The notes under the pieces are model-generated. The model saw only the letters and a program-made list of their open reading frames with translations, did not search any database and had not been told where the DNA came from. DNA of 64,000 bases from positions 3,720,001-3,784,000 of the forward strand of contig NZ_CP059163.1 of assembly GCF_013466785.1 (NCBI RefSeq), written 5' to 3'. The DNA comes from Nocardioides marinisabuli (GTDB taxonomy: Bacteria > Actinomycetota > Actinomycetes > Propionibacteriales > Nocardioidaceae). Numbering within the stretch: the stretch's first letter is position 1; each line of letters starts with the position of its first letter. Position numbers and translations under genes: made by a program. Positions 20,541 through 28,622 of this stretch are shown here, in pieces.

Positions 20541-20912
20541 TCAGAGGGTGCGGCCGAACATCTGCGCGGTCTCCCGCGCGGTCGGCGCGCCCGCGTCCGG
20601 GTCGGCGCCGAGGGCGACCAGGGCCTCCACTACCGCCTGCTCGTCCTTGAAGACGGCCCCGGCCAGCGGCGACTGGCCGCGGTCGTTGAGGGCGTCGACG
20701 TCAGCACCGCGCTCGGCCAGGCCCCGCACGACCGCCGCGTGGCCGTGGTACGCCGCGAGCATCAGCAGGGTGTTGCCCTGCGCGTCGGTGAGGTCGACCG
20801 GCACGCCTGCGTCGACGTAGGCCAGCAGACGTTGCGCGTGCCCCAGCCGGGCCAGGTCCAGGAGCTGGTGGGCCAGTACGGCCAGGTCGTCGTGGCTCGC
20901 GTCCTCGTTCAC
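20541..20912 (-). CDS. Ankyrin-repeat protein
   Basis: 123 residues, mostly three to four ankyrin repeats: DLARLGHAQRLLAYVDAGVPVDLTD, GNTLLMLAAYHGHAAVVRGLAERGADVDAL and GQSPLAGAVFKDEQAVVEALVALGADPD. The QSPLAGA/NTLLMLAA and DAGVPVD/GADVDA turns are characteristic. No signal peptide, so a soluble protein-binding module. GTG start (20912), with the divergent galK start 50 bp away. The partner protein is unknown. Confidence 0.85.
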   Translation of the reverse strand: MNEDASHDDLAVLAHQLLDLARLGHAQRLLAYVDAGVPVDLTDAQGNTLLMLAAYHGHAAVVRGLAERGADVDALNDRGQSPLAGAVFKDEQAVVEALVALGADPDAGAPTARETAQMFGRTL

Positions 20913-20950
20913 GACACGATCCTCGCAGTCCGGGTGGGTCGCGGCCTGCG

Positions 20951-20956
20951 TAGGGT
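20951..20956 (+). promoter_or_regulatory. -10 box, leaderless promoter of galK
   Basis: TAGGGT 6 nt before the ATG at 20963. Confidence 0.5.
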
Positions 20957-20962
20957 CGTGCC

Positions 20963-22162
20963 ATGACCTGGCTCTCCCCCGGTGACCCCGACGATCTCCG
21001 CGCACGGCTCCGCCGCGAATTCGAGTCGGCGTTCGGGTCGGCCCCCGACGTGCTCGGCCGTGCCCCCGGGCGGGTCAACCTGATGGGCGAGCACACCGAC
21101 TACAACGCGGGGCTCGTGCTGCCCGTCGCGCTGCCCCACGCCACCTGGGCCGCGGTGCGTCGCCGCGACGACGACGTCGTGCGGATCCGCAGCCGGCAGC
21201 AGGAGCACGGCTGGGAGGGCACCGTGGCCGGGTGCGCACCCGGCGGGCCGCAGGGCTGGGCGGCGTACGCCGCCGGCGTGCTGTGGGCCCTCGGCACCGG
21301 CGCCGCGGAGGGTGTGGAGCCGCTCTCCGTACCGGGCGTCGACCTGCTGCTCGACTCCACCGTGCCGGTCGGCGCCGGACTCTCCAGCTCGGCGGCCCTC
21401 GAGTGCGCCGTCGCCGCGGCTGTCGTGGCGGCCCTTGGCCTCGACCTCGACACCCACCGTCCCGGCGTCGTCGCGGCGGCGATCCGGGCCGAGACCGAGG
21501 TGGTCGGCGCGCCCACTGGGGGCATGGACCAGACCGTGGCGATGCTCGCCGAGGCGGGTGCGGCGCTGCTGGTCGACTTCGCCGACGGCTCCTCGCGTCC
21601 GGTCGACCTGGGGCTGGCGGCCAGCGGGCTGCGGCTGCTGGTCACCGACACCCGGGTCTCCCACGCGCTGGTCGACGGCGGCTACGGCGAGCGCCGGGCC
21701 GACTGCGAGGAGGCCGCCCGCCGCCTGGGGGTCGCGTCGCTGCGCGAGGCGACCCCTGCCCGGGCCGAGGAGCTGGACGACGACCGGCTGCGGCGACGCG
21801 CGCGCCACATCACCACCGAGATCGAGCGCGTGCGCCGCACCGTCGAAGCGTTCGCCGACGACGACCACGCGGCGCTCGGGCGGCTCCTCCTGGCCTCGCA
21901 CGTCTCGATGCGTGACGACTTCGAGATCTCCTGCCCCGAGCTCGACGCCGCCGTGGAGACCGCGGTGGAGGCCGGGGCCGTGGGTGCCCGGATGACCGGT
22001 GGCGGGTTCGGTGGCTCCGCCGTGGCCCTGGTGCCGGCCGAGCGGGTCGAGGCGGTGGCCCGCGCCATCGACCTCCGGTTCGTGCGCGACGGCTTCGCCG
22101 CGCCGGCCCACCTGCTGGCCGAGCCCGGGCCGGGCGCGTCGGTCCGGCGCGTGGGCGACTAG
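20963..22162 (+). CDS. galK: Galactokinase
   Basis: Phosphorylates D-galactose to galactose-1-phosphate (Leloir pathway). 399 residues, GHMP kinase: substrate signature GRVNLMGEHTDYNAGLVLP, ATP loop VPVGAGLSSSAALE and C-terminal TGGGFGGSAVALV are all present. No galT or galE lies next to it. Its TAG stop shares the CTAG at 22159-22162 with the convergent DUF2252 gene. Confidence 0.95.
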   Translation: MTWLSPGDPDDLRARLRREFESAFGSAPDVLGRAPGRVNLMGEHTDYNAGLVLPVALPHATWAAVRRRDDDVVRIRSRQQEHGWEGTVAGCAPGGPQGWAAYAAGVLWALGTGAAEGVEPLSVPGVDLLLDSTVPVGAGLSSSAALECAVAAAVVAALGLDLDTHRPGVVAAAIRAETEVVGAPTGGMDQTVAMLAEAGAALLVDFADGSSRPVDLGLAASGLRLLVTDTRVSHALVDGGYGERRADCEEAARRLGVASLREATPARAEELDDDRLRRRARHITTEIERVRRTVEAFADDDHAALGRLLLASHVSMRDDFEISCPELDAAVETAVEAGAVGARMTGGGFGGSAVALVPAERVEAVARAIDLRFVRDGFAAPAHLLAEPGPGASVRRVGD

Positions 22163-23496
22163 GTCGAGGAGATCCCGATCCGGCCCTCGCGGAACGCCTC
22201 GACGAACAGCGCGTGGTCGGCGCGCACCCGCTCGGCGTACGTGGTGGCGAAGTCGGTGACCCAGGCGACGAGCTCGTCGCGCCGCTCCCCCACGCTGGCG
22301 ACCACGGCCTCCTCGACCTGGAAGTCGACCAGGTCCTGGTCGCTGTCCTCGTCGGAGGCGCAGTGCACCTTGGCGGTGGCGCGGCCCAGCAGCTCGACCA
22401 CCTCGGCCATCTGCTCGGGCTCGGTGATGCCCGACCAGTCGAGGTCGACCTCGTACGGCGAGACCTCGGCGACGACGTAGCCGACACCGTCGATGGCGGC
22501 GTAGCCCAGCAGCGGGTCGGTGTGCACCTGCAGGGCGCGCTGGCTGACCGCGGTGCGGTGCCCCTCGTGCTCGAAGTAGTCGTCGACCTCGGTCGTGTCG
22601 ACGAAGCGGCTCACGGCCGGCACGTTGGCCTGCTTCATGGACAGCACGACGTCGTTGTCGAGGGCCTGGCTGTGGCCCTCGATCAGCAGGTTGTAGGCCG
22701 GCAGCCCGGCGCTGCCGATGCCGAAGCCGGACTTGCCGACGACGTCGTGGAGGTCGTAGAAGACGTCGCGCGGCGAGCGGCGCTCGTCGGGGATCGTCTC
22801 GAGGTAGTCGCGGTAGGCCTGCACCACCTTCTCGTGCTCGGCGTCGCCGAGCCGGCGCACGCTGGGGTCGTCGCGGAAGGTCCGGTGCTCGCCGTCCCCG
22901 CGCGTGGTGTTGGCCGCCAGCAGGTCCGTGCGGCGCTGCTCGCGGGCCTCCAGCAGCACGTCGTGGACAGGACCCGAGGTGTTGTGCAGGTAGAGCGCGA
23001 AGTCGTCGGCGGCCTCGACGTAGTGGTCCACCTGGTCGAGGTAGGCCCGCAGGTAGCGCTCGACCAGGTCGCGCACGTCCTGCTCGGGCAGCGCCTTCTG
23101 CCAGCCCACGAGCGCCAGCGACGCGGCGAAGCGCTGCAGGTCCCAGGTGAAGCGGCCCAGGTAGGCCTCGTCGAAGTCGTTGACGTCGAAGACGAAGCGG
23201 CCGTCGGAGTTGAGGTAGGTGCCGAAGTTCTCGACGTGCAGGTCGCCGTGGATCCAGATCCGTCCGCTGCGCTCGTCGGCGAAGTCCTCGCTCCAGACCT
23301 GCGAGCCCGCCGACCCGCCGGTGGCCCCGGTGACGTCGGCGTAGAACAGGCAGGCCGTGCCGCGGTAGAACGAGTGCGGGTCGGCCGCCATCTTGCGGTA
23401 CTTGCCGCGGAAGGCGGCGGGGTCGGCCTCCATCAGGTCGGCGAAGGCGGCGCCGAGCACCTCGATGATCGTGTCGGTGCGGTCCTGGTCGTCCAT
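22159..23496 (-). CDS. DUF2252 family protein
   Basis: 445 residues from ATG 23496 (MDDQDRTDTIIEVL), the start nearest a CACAGT -10-like box; a longer frame upstream is Ala/Arg-rich and unlikely. DUF2252 proteins have a kinase-like (aminoglycoside-phosphotransferase-related) fold: IHGDLHVENFGTYL and FDVNDFDEAYLGRF resemble the catalytic-loop Asp/Asn and metal-binding Asp of that fold. N-terminal FRGKYRKMAADPHSFYRG is typical of the family. Activity unknown. Convergent with galK, overlapping it by 4 nt. Confidence 0.85.
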   Translation of the reverse strand: MDDQDRTDTIIEVLGAAFADLMEADPAAFRGKYRKMAADPHSFYRGTACLFYADVTGATGGSAGSQVWSEDFADERSGRIWIHGDLHVENFGTYLNSDGRFVFDVNDFDEAYLGRFTWDLQRFAASLALVGWQKALPEQDVRDLVERYLRAYLDQVDHYVEAADDFALYLHNTSGPVHDVLLEAREQRRTDLLAANTTRGDGEHRTFRDDPSVRRLGDAEHEKVVQAYRDYLETIPDERRSPRDVFYDLHDVVGKSGFGIGSAGLPAYNLLIEGHSQALDNDVVLSMKQANVPAVSRFVDTTEVDDYFEHEGHRTAVSQRALQVHTDPLLGYAAIDGVGYVVAEVSPYEVDLDWSGITEPEQMAEVVELLGRATAKVHCASDEDSDQDLVDFQVEEAVVASVGERRDELVAWVTDFATTYAERVRADHALFVEAFREGRIGISST

Positions 23497-23649
23497 GCCG
23501 GCCACTGTGCCAGCGGCGCGGCCCGCGCAGGCCACCCGTCCGAGCTACCTGCTGCGCTTGGCCGAGCAACCCGGTTGAGTACCCGGGCCCAGCGCAGATG
23601 CGTACGCCGACGGGTCCGCCGTCCCCGGGCGCCGGGCGAGGGTGGACCC

Positions 23650-23937
23650 ATGAGCCAACCCACCCAGAACAAGACCACCAGCGCCTTCTACGCCCAGGCC
23701 GGCATCTCCTTCGGCCTGGCCCTGCTCGCCATGGTCGTCGCGGTGCTGTACCTGCCCGTCGACCCCTGGATGCGCGCCTTCCTGGCCCTCGGCACCCTCT
23801 ACCTGACCACCTCGGCCTTCACCCTGGCCAAGTGCGTGCGCGACGCCCAGGAGACCTCCTCGGTCGTCAGCCGGCTCGACCAGGCGCGCGTCGACAAGAT
23901 CCTGGCCGACCACGACCCCTTCCGCTCCGTCTCCTGA
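23650..23937 (+). CDS. YiaA/YiaB-type two-helix inner-membrane protein
   Basis: 95 residues. The YiaAB domain is clear: FYAQAGISFGLALLAMVVAVLYLP, then DPWMRAFLALGTLYLTTSAFTLAKCVRD, ending SRLDQARVDKILADHDPF. Two membrane helices with both termini inside are likely. Function unknown. It precedes two small low-complexity proteins on the same strand (52-nt and about 110-nt gaps). Confidence 0.88.
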   Translation: MSQPTQNKTTSAFYAQAGISFGLALLAMVVAVLYLPVDPWMRAFLALGTLYLTTSAFTLAKCVRDAQETSSVVSRLDQARVDKILADHDPFRSVS

Positions 23938-23989
23938 GGCGTGCTTGACTGCCCGGGCACCCGATCGACGTCGACGAGAGGACCTGCCC

Positions 23990-24367
23990 ATGAGCTCCAC
24001 CGACGAGCAGCGCACCAGCACGATCGCCACCGCCGGGGAGGTCGGACGCCGCGTCCTCGGCACGCTGCACAGCGGCCTGCGTCTCGGCGGGCGGGCCCTG
24101 GAGCGGGTGCGGCCGTGGGTCGAGCGGGGCCTCTCGCTCTCCCCGGGCACCCGGGCGGACCGGCCGGCTGAGCGCTCGTCCGAGCACCCGGTGGCGCCCG
24201 CCACGCCCGAGGTGACGCCGGCCGACGTGGCGGCCCGGGTCGCGCCCCGCCCCGAGGTGGGCTCGGCCGCCGCCGAGCCCCGTACGCCGCGCTCGGCGCC
24301 GGGTGACCGGCTCCCCCCGCGGCGCCCCGGCCCGGCCCCGGAGCCGGTGCGGCCCGCCGACTCCTGA
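23990..24367 (+). CDS. Small proline/alanine-rich protein, unknown
   Basis: 125 residues from ATG 23990, preceded by GAGAGGAC. The N-terminal third (STIATAGEVGRRVLGTLHSG, LGGRALERVRPWVERGL) can form amphipathic helices; the rest is Pro/Ala/Arg low-complexity sequence ending in EPVRPADS. No family recognised. The helix-then-tail design and position resemble the next gene, so the two may be functionally related; this is inference. Confidence 0.5.
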   Translation: MSSTDEQRTSTIATAGEVGRRVLGTLHSGLRLGGRALERVRPWVERGLSLSPGTRADRPAERSSEHPVAPATPEVTPADVAARVAPRPEVGSAAAEPRTPRSAPGDRLPPRRPGPAPEPVRPADS

Positions 24368-24477
24368 GCCGCGCTCACCCCTGGGTGCGGGGCCACCGTC
24401 CGCACCGGGTGGTTCACTCTGGGGGTCACGCCGCGGCCACTCGGTCGCCGGCACCCCATCCCCAGGAGGACACCCCC

Positions 24478-25122
24478 GTGCCCACCCCGCTCTCCAAGAT
24501 CCCCGTGGTCGGCCCCGTCGCCGAGGTGGCGACCGACCTCGCCGTCGGCGTCGCCAAGCTCCCCGCCGCCGCTGCGGACAAGGCAGCCACCCAGGTGCGC
24601 TCCGGCGTCACCCTGGGGCGGCTCGCCGTCGAGGGCACCGCACGCAGCCTGGTAGGCAAGGTGACCGGCCGCTCCGGCGCGCCCGAGGCGCCGGCCAAGG
24701 CGCCCACGCCGGCGCCCGCCCCGGCAGCCCCGGTCACCGAGACGAGCACCGAGCCGAGCACCGAGCCGGTCACCGACATCGACGCCGGTGCCGCCGACGT
24801 CGAGGTCGACGCGACCCCGGCCGACGTCGCGGCGTTCGCCGGCAAGAAGAGCCCGGCCAGGAAGACGGCGGCGAAGAAGGCGGCTCCCAAGAAGGCAGCG
24901 GCCAAGAAGGCAGCGGCCAAGAAGCCGGCGCCGACGAAGACCGCCGACCAGGTCCCGCTCAAGTCCGAGCCGACCCCGTCCTCGGCGGCCCCGCCGGAGC
25001 CCGAGGGCCCCGAGCAGCTCGAGCTGCCCGCCGACGCGGGCACCGAGCCGCTGGTCGACACCGCGACCGCCAAGCAGGTCGCCTCGGAGTCCGAGACCCT
25101 GCAGCAGGCCAGCGACAGCTGA
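24478..25122 (+). CDS. Protein with histone-H1-like Lys/Ala repeats
   Basis: 214 residues from GTG 24478, with AGGAGG 8 nt upstream. N-terminal 65 residues (IPVVGPVAEVATDLAVGVAKLP ... LGRLAVEGTARSLVGKVTG) look amphipathic; then a Pro/Ala/Thr linker, an acidic stretch (IDAGAADVEVDATPAD), a basic block of PARKTAAKKAAPKKAAAKKA-type repeats at about 122-150, and an acidic tail. The basic block resembles histone H1/HupB tails, but there is no HU fold, so DNA binding is only a guess. A near-perfect bidirectional terminator follows. Confidence 0.65.
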   Translation: MPTPLSKIPVVGPVAEVATDLAVGVAKLPAAAADKAATQVRSGVTLGRLAVEGTARSLVGKVTGRSGAPEAPAKAPTPAPAPAAPVTETSTEPSTEPVTDIDAGAADVEVDATPADVAAFAGKKSPARKTAAKKAAPKKAAAKKAAAKKPAPTKTADQVPLKSEPTPSSAAPPEPEGPEQLELPADAGTEPLVDTATAKQVASESETLQQASDS

Positions 25123-25138
25123 GCCACGACCACGACGA

Positions 25139-25174
25139 ACGGCCCGGGACCCACCACGGTGGGTCCCGGGCCGT
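25139..25174. terminator. Perfect 17-bp inverted repeat between convergent genes
   Basis: ACGGCCCGGGACCCACC (25139-25155), 2-nt centre AC, then its exact reverse complement (25158-25174). No T-run. Placed between the Lys-rich protein gene and the convergent acyl-CoA dehydrogenase, so probably a bidirectional terminator. Confidence 0.75.
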
Positions 25175-25188
25175 CGTACGTCGCCGGA

Positions 25189-26406
25189 CTACTTCAGCTC
25201 GGCGCTGCTGAGCCCCAGCACCCGCCGCGCGACGATCAGCTGCTGGATCTGCTGGGTGCCCTCGAAGATGTCGAGGATCTTGGAGTCGCGCGACCACTTC
25301 TCGAGCAGCTCGACCTCGCTGTAGCCCAGGGTGCCGGCCAGCTCGACGCAGGAGAGGGTGATGTCGGAGCCGACGCGCCCGGCCTTCGCCTTGGCCATCG
25401 AGGCCTCCAGCGAGTTCGGCTCGCGGTTGTCGGCCATCCAGGCCGCCTGCAGCGTCAGCAGGCGGGCGGCCTCCCAGTCGGCCTCCATCTGCAGGAACTT
25501 CGCTGCGGCGGCCGACTGGGTCAGCGCGGGACGGTCGTAGTCGATGACCACCCCGGCCTGCTCGAGCAGGTCCCGGGTCAGGTCGAGCGAGGCCTTGGCG
25601 CAGCCGATGGCCATCGCGGCCACGAGCGGGCGGGTGTTGTCGAAGGTCGCCATCGCGCCGGCGAAGCCCTGCTTGACGTCGACCTCCGGGGAGCCGAGCA
25701 GGTTCTCCTTCGGCACCCGGCAGTCCTCGAAGATGATCGTGGCGGTGTCGGAGGCCTTGATGCCGAGCTTGTGCTCGAGCCGGTCGACGCGCATGCCCGG
25801 CGTGCCCTTGGGCACCACGAACGACTTGATCGCCGCGCGACCCAGGTCGCGGTCGAGGGTGGCCCACACGACGATGGCGTCGGCGCGGTCGCCGCTGGTG
25901 ACGTAGATCTTCTCGCCGTTGATGACGTACTCGTCGCCGTCGAGGACCGCGGTGGTCGAGATGTTGGCGGAGTCCGAGCCGGTGCCCGGCTCGGTGATCG
26001 CCATCCCGGCCCACACGCCGTCGAAGCGCTCGGCCTGCTCGTCGTCGGCCACCGAGGCGATGGCGGAGTTGCCCAGCCCCTGGCGCGGCATCGAGAGCAG
26101 CAGGCCGACGTCGCCCCAGCACATCTCGGCGATCGAGAGCACCGAGGCGAGGTTGGCGCCGTTCTTCGAGCCCGCCTGCTTCTCCTCGGGCTTCTCGTCG
26201 CGGCGTACGCCGGCGGCGCCGGCACCCTCCGCGGCCCCGGACTCCGAGAGCCCGTCGATCATCGAGGCGAGCATGTCGAGCTCGGTGGGGTAGGCGTGCT
26301 CGGCCTTGTCGTACTTGCGCGAGATGGGCCGCAGCATGTTCATCGCGACCTGGTGGGCCTGGTCGCGCAGCGGGCGGAACTTCTTGGGGTCGTCCAGATT
26401 GATCAT
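25189..26406 (-). CDS. Acyl-CoA dehydrogenase
   Basis: 405 residues, flavoenzyme of fatty-acid or branched acyl-CoA beta-oxidation. Motifs: AEMCWGDVGLLLSMP, flavin site MAITEPGTGSDSANIS, YVINGEKIYVTSGDRAD, middle-domain IKASDTATIIFEDCRVP, and C-terminal ILDIFEGTQQIQQLIVARRVLG. It follows the other acyl-CoA dehydrogenase on the same strand with a 13-nt gap, so the pair is probably one operon controlled by the palindrome at 27805-27821. Acyl-chain preference is not evident. Confidence 0.93.
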   Translation of the reverse strand: MINLDDPKKFRPLRDQAHQVAMNMLRPISRKYDKAEHAYPTELDMLASMIDGLSESGAAEGAGAAGVRRDEKPEEKQAGSKNGANLASVLSIAEMCWGDVGLLLSMPRQGLGNSAIASVADDEQAERFDGVWAGMAITEPGTGSDSANISTTAVLDGDEYVINGEKIYVTSGDRADAIVVWATLDRDLGRAAIKSFVVPKGTPGMRVDRLEHKLGIKASDTATIIFEDCRVPKENLLGSPEVDVKQGFAGAMATFDNTRPLVAAMAIGCAKASLDLTRDLLEQAGVVIDYDRPALTQSAAAAKFLQMEADWEAARLLTLQAAWMADNREPNSLEASMAKAKAGRVGSDITLSCVELAGTLGYSEVELLEKWSRDSKILDIFEGTQQIQQLIVARRVLGLSSAELK

Positions 26407-26419
26407 GGTGTGGTTGCCC

Positions 26420-27796
26420 TCAGACGAGGACGGCTCCTTCCATCACGCCGACGGCCCGCAGGTCGCGGTACCACCGCTCGACCGGGTGCTCCTTGACGAA
26501 GCCGTGGCCACCGAGCAGCTGGACGCCGTCGAGGCCGATCCGCATGCCCTTCTCGGCGCACAGCCGGCGCGCCAGCGCGACCTCGCGGGAGAAGTCCTTG
26601 CCCGCGGCGGCGCGGCCGGCGGCCTTGTAGGTCAGCAGGCGCATGGCCTGCAGCTCGATCGCGATGTCGGCGACCATGAACGCCACCGACTGGCGGTGCG
26701 CCACGGGCTCGCCGAAGGCGTGGCGCTCCTTGACGTAGGGGGTCACGTAGTCGAGCACCGACTGGCCGGTGCCGACCGCGAGGGCGCACCACGCCAGGCG
26801 CGAGAGCCGCACGCACTCGGCGTACGTCGAGCCGTCGGTCTCGCCGAGGACCGCGTCGGCGGGCAGGGTGACGCCCTCGAGGCGCAGGCGGGCCATCGAG
26901 GCGGCCCGCACGCCCATGCCGGGGTCGGACTCGACGCTCAGGCCGGGGGTCGAGGACTCCACCAGGAACAGCACCGGGCTGCCCTCGAGCTCGGCGCCCA
27001 CGACGAAGAGCTCGGCCTCGGCGGCGCGCACGACGGCGCTCTTGAGCCCGTCGAGGACGAAGCCGTCGGGCGTGCGCCGCGCGGTGGTGCTGGGCGAGAG
27101 GGCGTCGAAGAGGACGGCGGGCTCGCTGATCGCCAGCGCGGCCGCCGGCACCTCGTCGCCGGTGAAGGCGGGCAGGTAGGTCTGCTGCTGGGCCTCGGTG
27201 CCCCACAGGCCCAGGGCGGTGGCGACCGCACCCGGGGCGAGGGCGGCCACGGCCAGGCCCATGTCGCCGCGGGAGAGCGCCTCGGCGACCAGGGTGCCGG
27301 CGACGGCCGAGCGCTCCTCGGAGATGCCGCCGAGCGACTCGGGCACGCCGAGGATCGGCAGCCCGATGTCGAGGCTGGCCTTGAGGACGGGCTCGGGGGC
27401 GGCGCACGCCTCGTCGGCCTCCGCGGCGGCGGGGCGCACCACCTCGGCGGCGTACTCGCCCACGACGTCGACGAGCATCTGCTCGTCCTCGCTGGGCGTC
27501 AGGTCGAAGACGCCCTTCGGCGCCGCAGCCGGCACCCGGACGCCGGCCTTCTGCCGGCTGCCCGCGCGGGTGAAGGCACGGTTGGCGCTGGTGGCGGCCT
27601 GGAAGCCGGTGCGGGTGACGGTGAAGACCGCCTGCTCGGCCTGCTTGCGCAGGCCCACGCGGTCGAGGAGGTCGCTCTGGGCGAGCTTGCCGAGGGCGGC
27701 CACGGCGTAGCCGATGGGGTCGCGCACCTCGGTGTCCGCCAGCCCGTGCCTTCCCCCGGGGCGCAGCCGCGCCGGGAGGCTCTTGGTCAGGTCCAT
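26420..27796 (-). CDS. Acyl-CoA dehydrogenase with N-terminal extension
   Basis: 458 residues. About 75 extra N-terminal residues (MDLTKSLPARLRPGG ... GSRQKAGVRVP) precede the dehydrogenase fold, which begins at FDLTPSEDEQMLVDVVGEYA. Core motifs: LGVPESLGGISEERSAVAGTL, ALAISEPAVLFDALSPS (flavin loop lacks the usual TEPGxGSD), and C-terminal VQLLGGHGFVKEHPVERWYRD with the RDLRAV arginine. First gene of a two-gene operon; its ATG is 8 nt downstream of the TGTAAC-N5-GTTACA palindrome. An antisense-like frame extends farther upstream but is not used. Confidence 0.9.
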   Translation of the reverse strand: MDLTKSLPARLRPGGRHGLADTEVRDPIGYAVAALGKLAQSDLLDRVGLRKQAEQAVFTVTRTGFQAATSANRAFTRAGSRQKAGVRVPAAAPKGVFDLTPSEDEQMLVDVVGEYAAEVVRPAAAEADEACAAPEPVLKASLDIGLPILGVPESLGGISEERSAVAGTLVAEALSRGDMGLAVAALAPGAVATALGLWGTEAQQQTYLPAFTGDEVPAAALAISEPAVLFDALSPSTTARRTPDGFVLDGLKSAVVRAAEAELFVVGAELEGSPVLFLVESSTPGLSVESDPGMGVRAASMARLRLEGVTLPADAVLGETDGSTYAECVRLSRLAWCALAVGTGQSVLDYVTPYVKERHAFGEPVAHRQSVAFMVADIAIELQAMRLLTYKAAGRAAAGKDFSREVALARRLCAEKGMRIGLDGVQLLGGHGFVKEHPVERWYRDLRAVGVMEGAVLV

Positions 27797-27804
27797 GACG
27801 TCAA

Positions 27805-27821
27805 TGTAACTGTGAGTTACA
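27805..27821. promoter_or_regulatory. Candidate operator palindrome upstream of acyl-CoA dehydrogenase operon
   Basis: TGTAAC-TGTGA-GTTACA, a perfect 6-bp inverted repeat with a 5-bp centre, in an AT-rich island 8 bp before the start codon at 27796. The size and symmetry fit a TetR- or GntR-type repressor site; many fatty-acid genes have such control, but the regulator is not in this window. Confidence 0.55.
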
Positions 27822-27894
27822 CATTGCGCTACAGGTGGGTGCGTGGTCCGGGTCACAGCGCAGCGTTGGTTTAGCGGGCGCCGTGGGGCTCTCC

Positions 27895-27900
27895 TAGGAT
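27895..27900 (+). promoter_or_regulatory. -10 box, leaderless promoter of def
   Basis: TAGGAT 7 nt before the ATG at 27908. Confidence 0.55.
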
Positions 27901-27907
27901 CGCGGGC

Positions 27908-28504
27908 ATGCCCGCACCGCCAGAGCAGCCCGAGCACGCGCCGTACGGCCCCCTCCCCGAGGGCGGCACGGTCCGCCCGATCACCCGCTGGGGCACCCCG
28001 GTCATGCACCGCCCCCAGGAGCCGGTCACGACGTACGACGACGAGCTGCGCGCCCTGGTCGCCGACATGGTCGCCACCATGTACGCCGCCGACGGGGTCG
28101 GCCTGGCCGCCTGCCAGATCGGCGTCGACCGGGCCGTCTTCGTCTTCGACTGCCCCGACGAGTCGGGCGAGCGCACCGTCGGCGTGGTCTGCAACCCCGA
28201 GCTCGAGCTCCCGGAGGGCAAGGAGCGCCACCTCGACGACTCCGACGAGGGCTGCCTGTCCTACCCCGGCGCCTTTGTGCCCTGCGCCCGCCCCGACACC
28301 GCGACCGTGCACGGCACCGGGCTCGACGGCGAGCCGGTCACCTTCACCGGCGACGGCCTGCTGGCCCGCTGCCTGCAGCACGAGACCGACCACACCCGCG
28401 GCACGGTCTTCGGCGACCGCCTGGCCACCAAGCAGCGCAAGAAGCTCGCCAAGGAGCACGACCGAGCCGTCGAGGAGTACCCGGAGGGCTGGCCCGCCGA
28501 GTGA
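27908..28504 (+). CDS. def: Peptide deformylase
   Basis: Removes the N-formyl group from nascent proteins. 198 residues with all three family motifs: GVGLAACQIG (motif 1), EGCLSYPG (motif 2, Cys metal ligand) and QHETDH (motif 3, HExxH with two His ligands and catalytic Glu). Divergent from the acyl-CoA dehydrogenase operon, with 111 bp between start codons. Confidence 0.95.
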   Translation: MPAPPEQPEHAPYGPLPEGGTVRPITRWGTPVMHRPQEPVTTYDDELRALVADMVATMYAADGVGLAACQIGVDRAVFVFDCPDESGERTVGVVCNPELELPEGKERHLDDSDEGCLSYPGAFVPCARPDTATVHGTGLDGEPVTFTGDGLLARCLQHETDHTRGTVFGDRLATKQRKKLAKEHDRAVEEYPEGWPAE

Positions 28505-28519
28505 GGGTCTACTGGCCGG

Positions 28520-28616
28520 GTGCATGAGTCCCCGGTCAGCCGGGGATTCATGCACTTAGTGGGTGTTGCAACACCTGACAAGTGCATGAGTCACCGGTCG
28601 GCCGGGGACTCATGCA
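28520..28616. repeat. Three consecutive palindromes between convergent genes
   Basis: 28520-28555: 16-nt arms around TCAG (GTGCATGAGTCCCCGG and its near-complement, one G-T pair). 28562-28575: perfect GGTGTTGCAACACC. 28583-28616: a second copy of the first hairpin (15-nt arms, one mismatch, loop TCGG). The two hairpins form a direct-repeat pair. Located between def and the HIT-like gene; possibly a bidirectional terminator or a member of a dispersed palindromic-repeat family. Confidence 0.7.
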
Positions 28617-28622
28617 GGGCCG

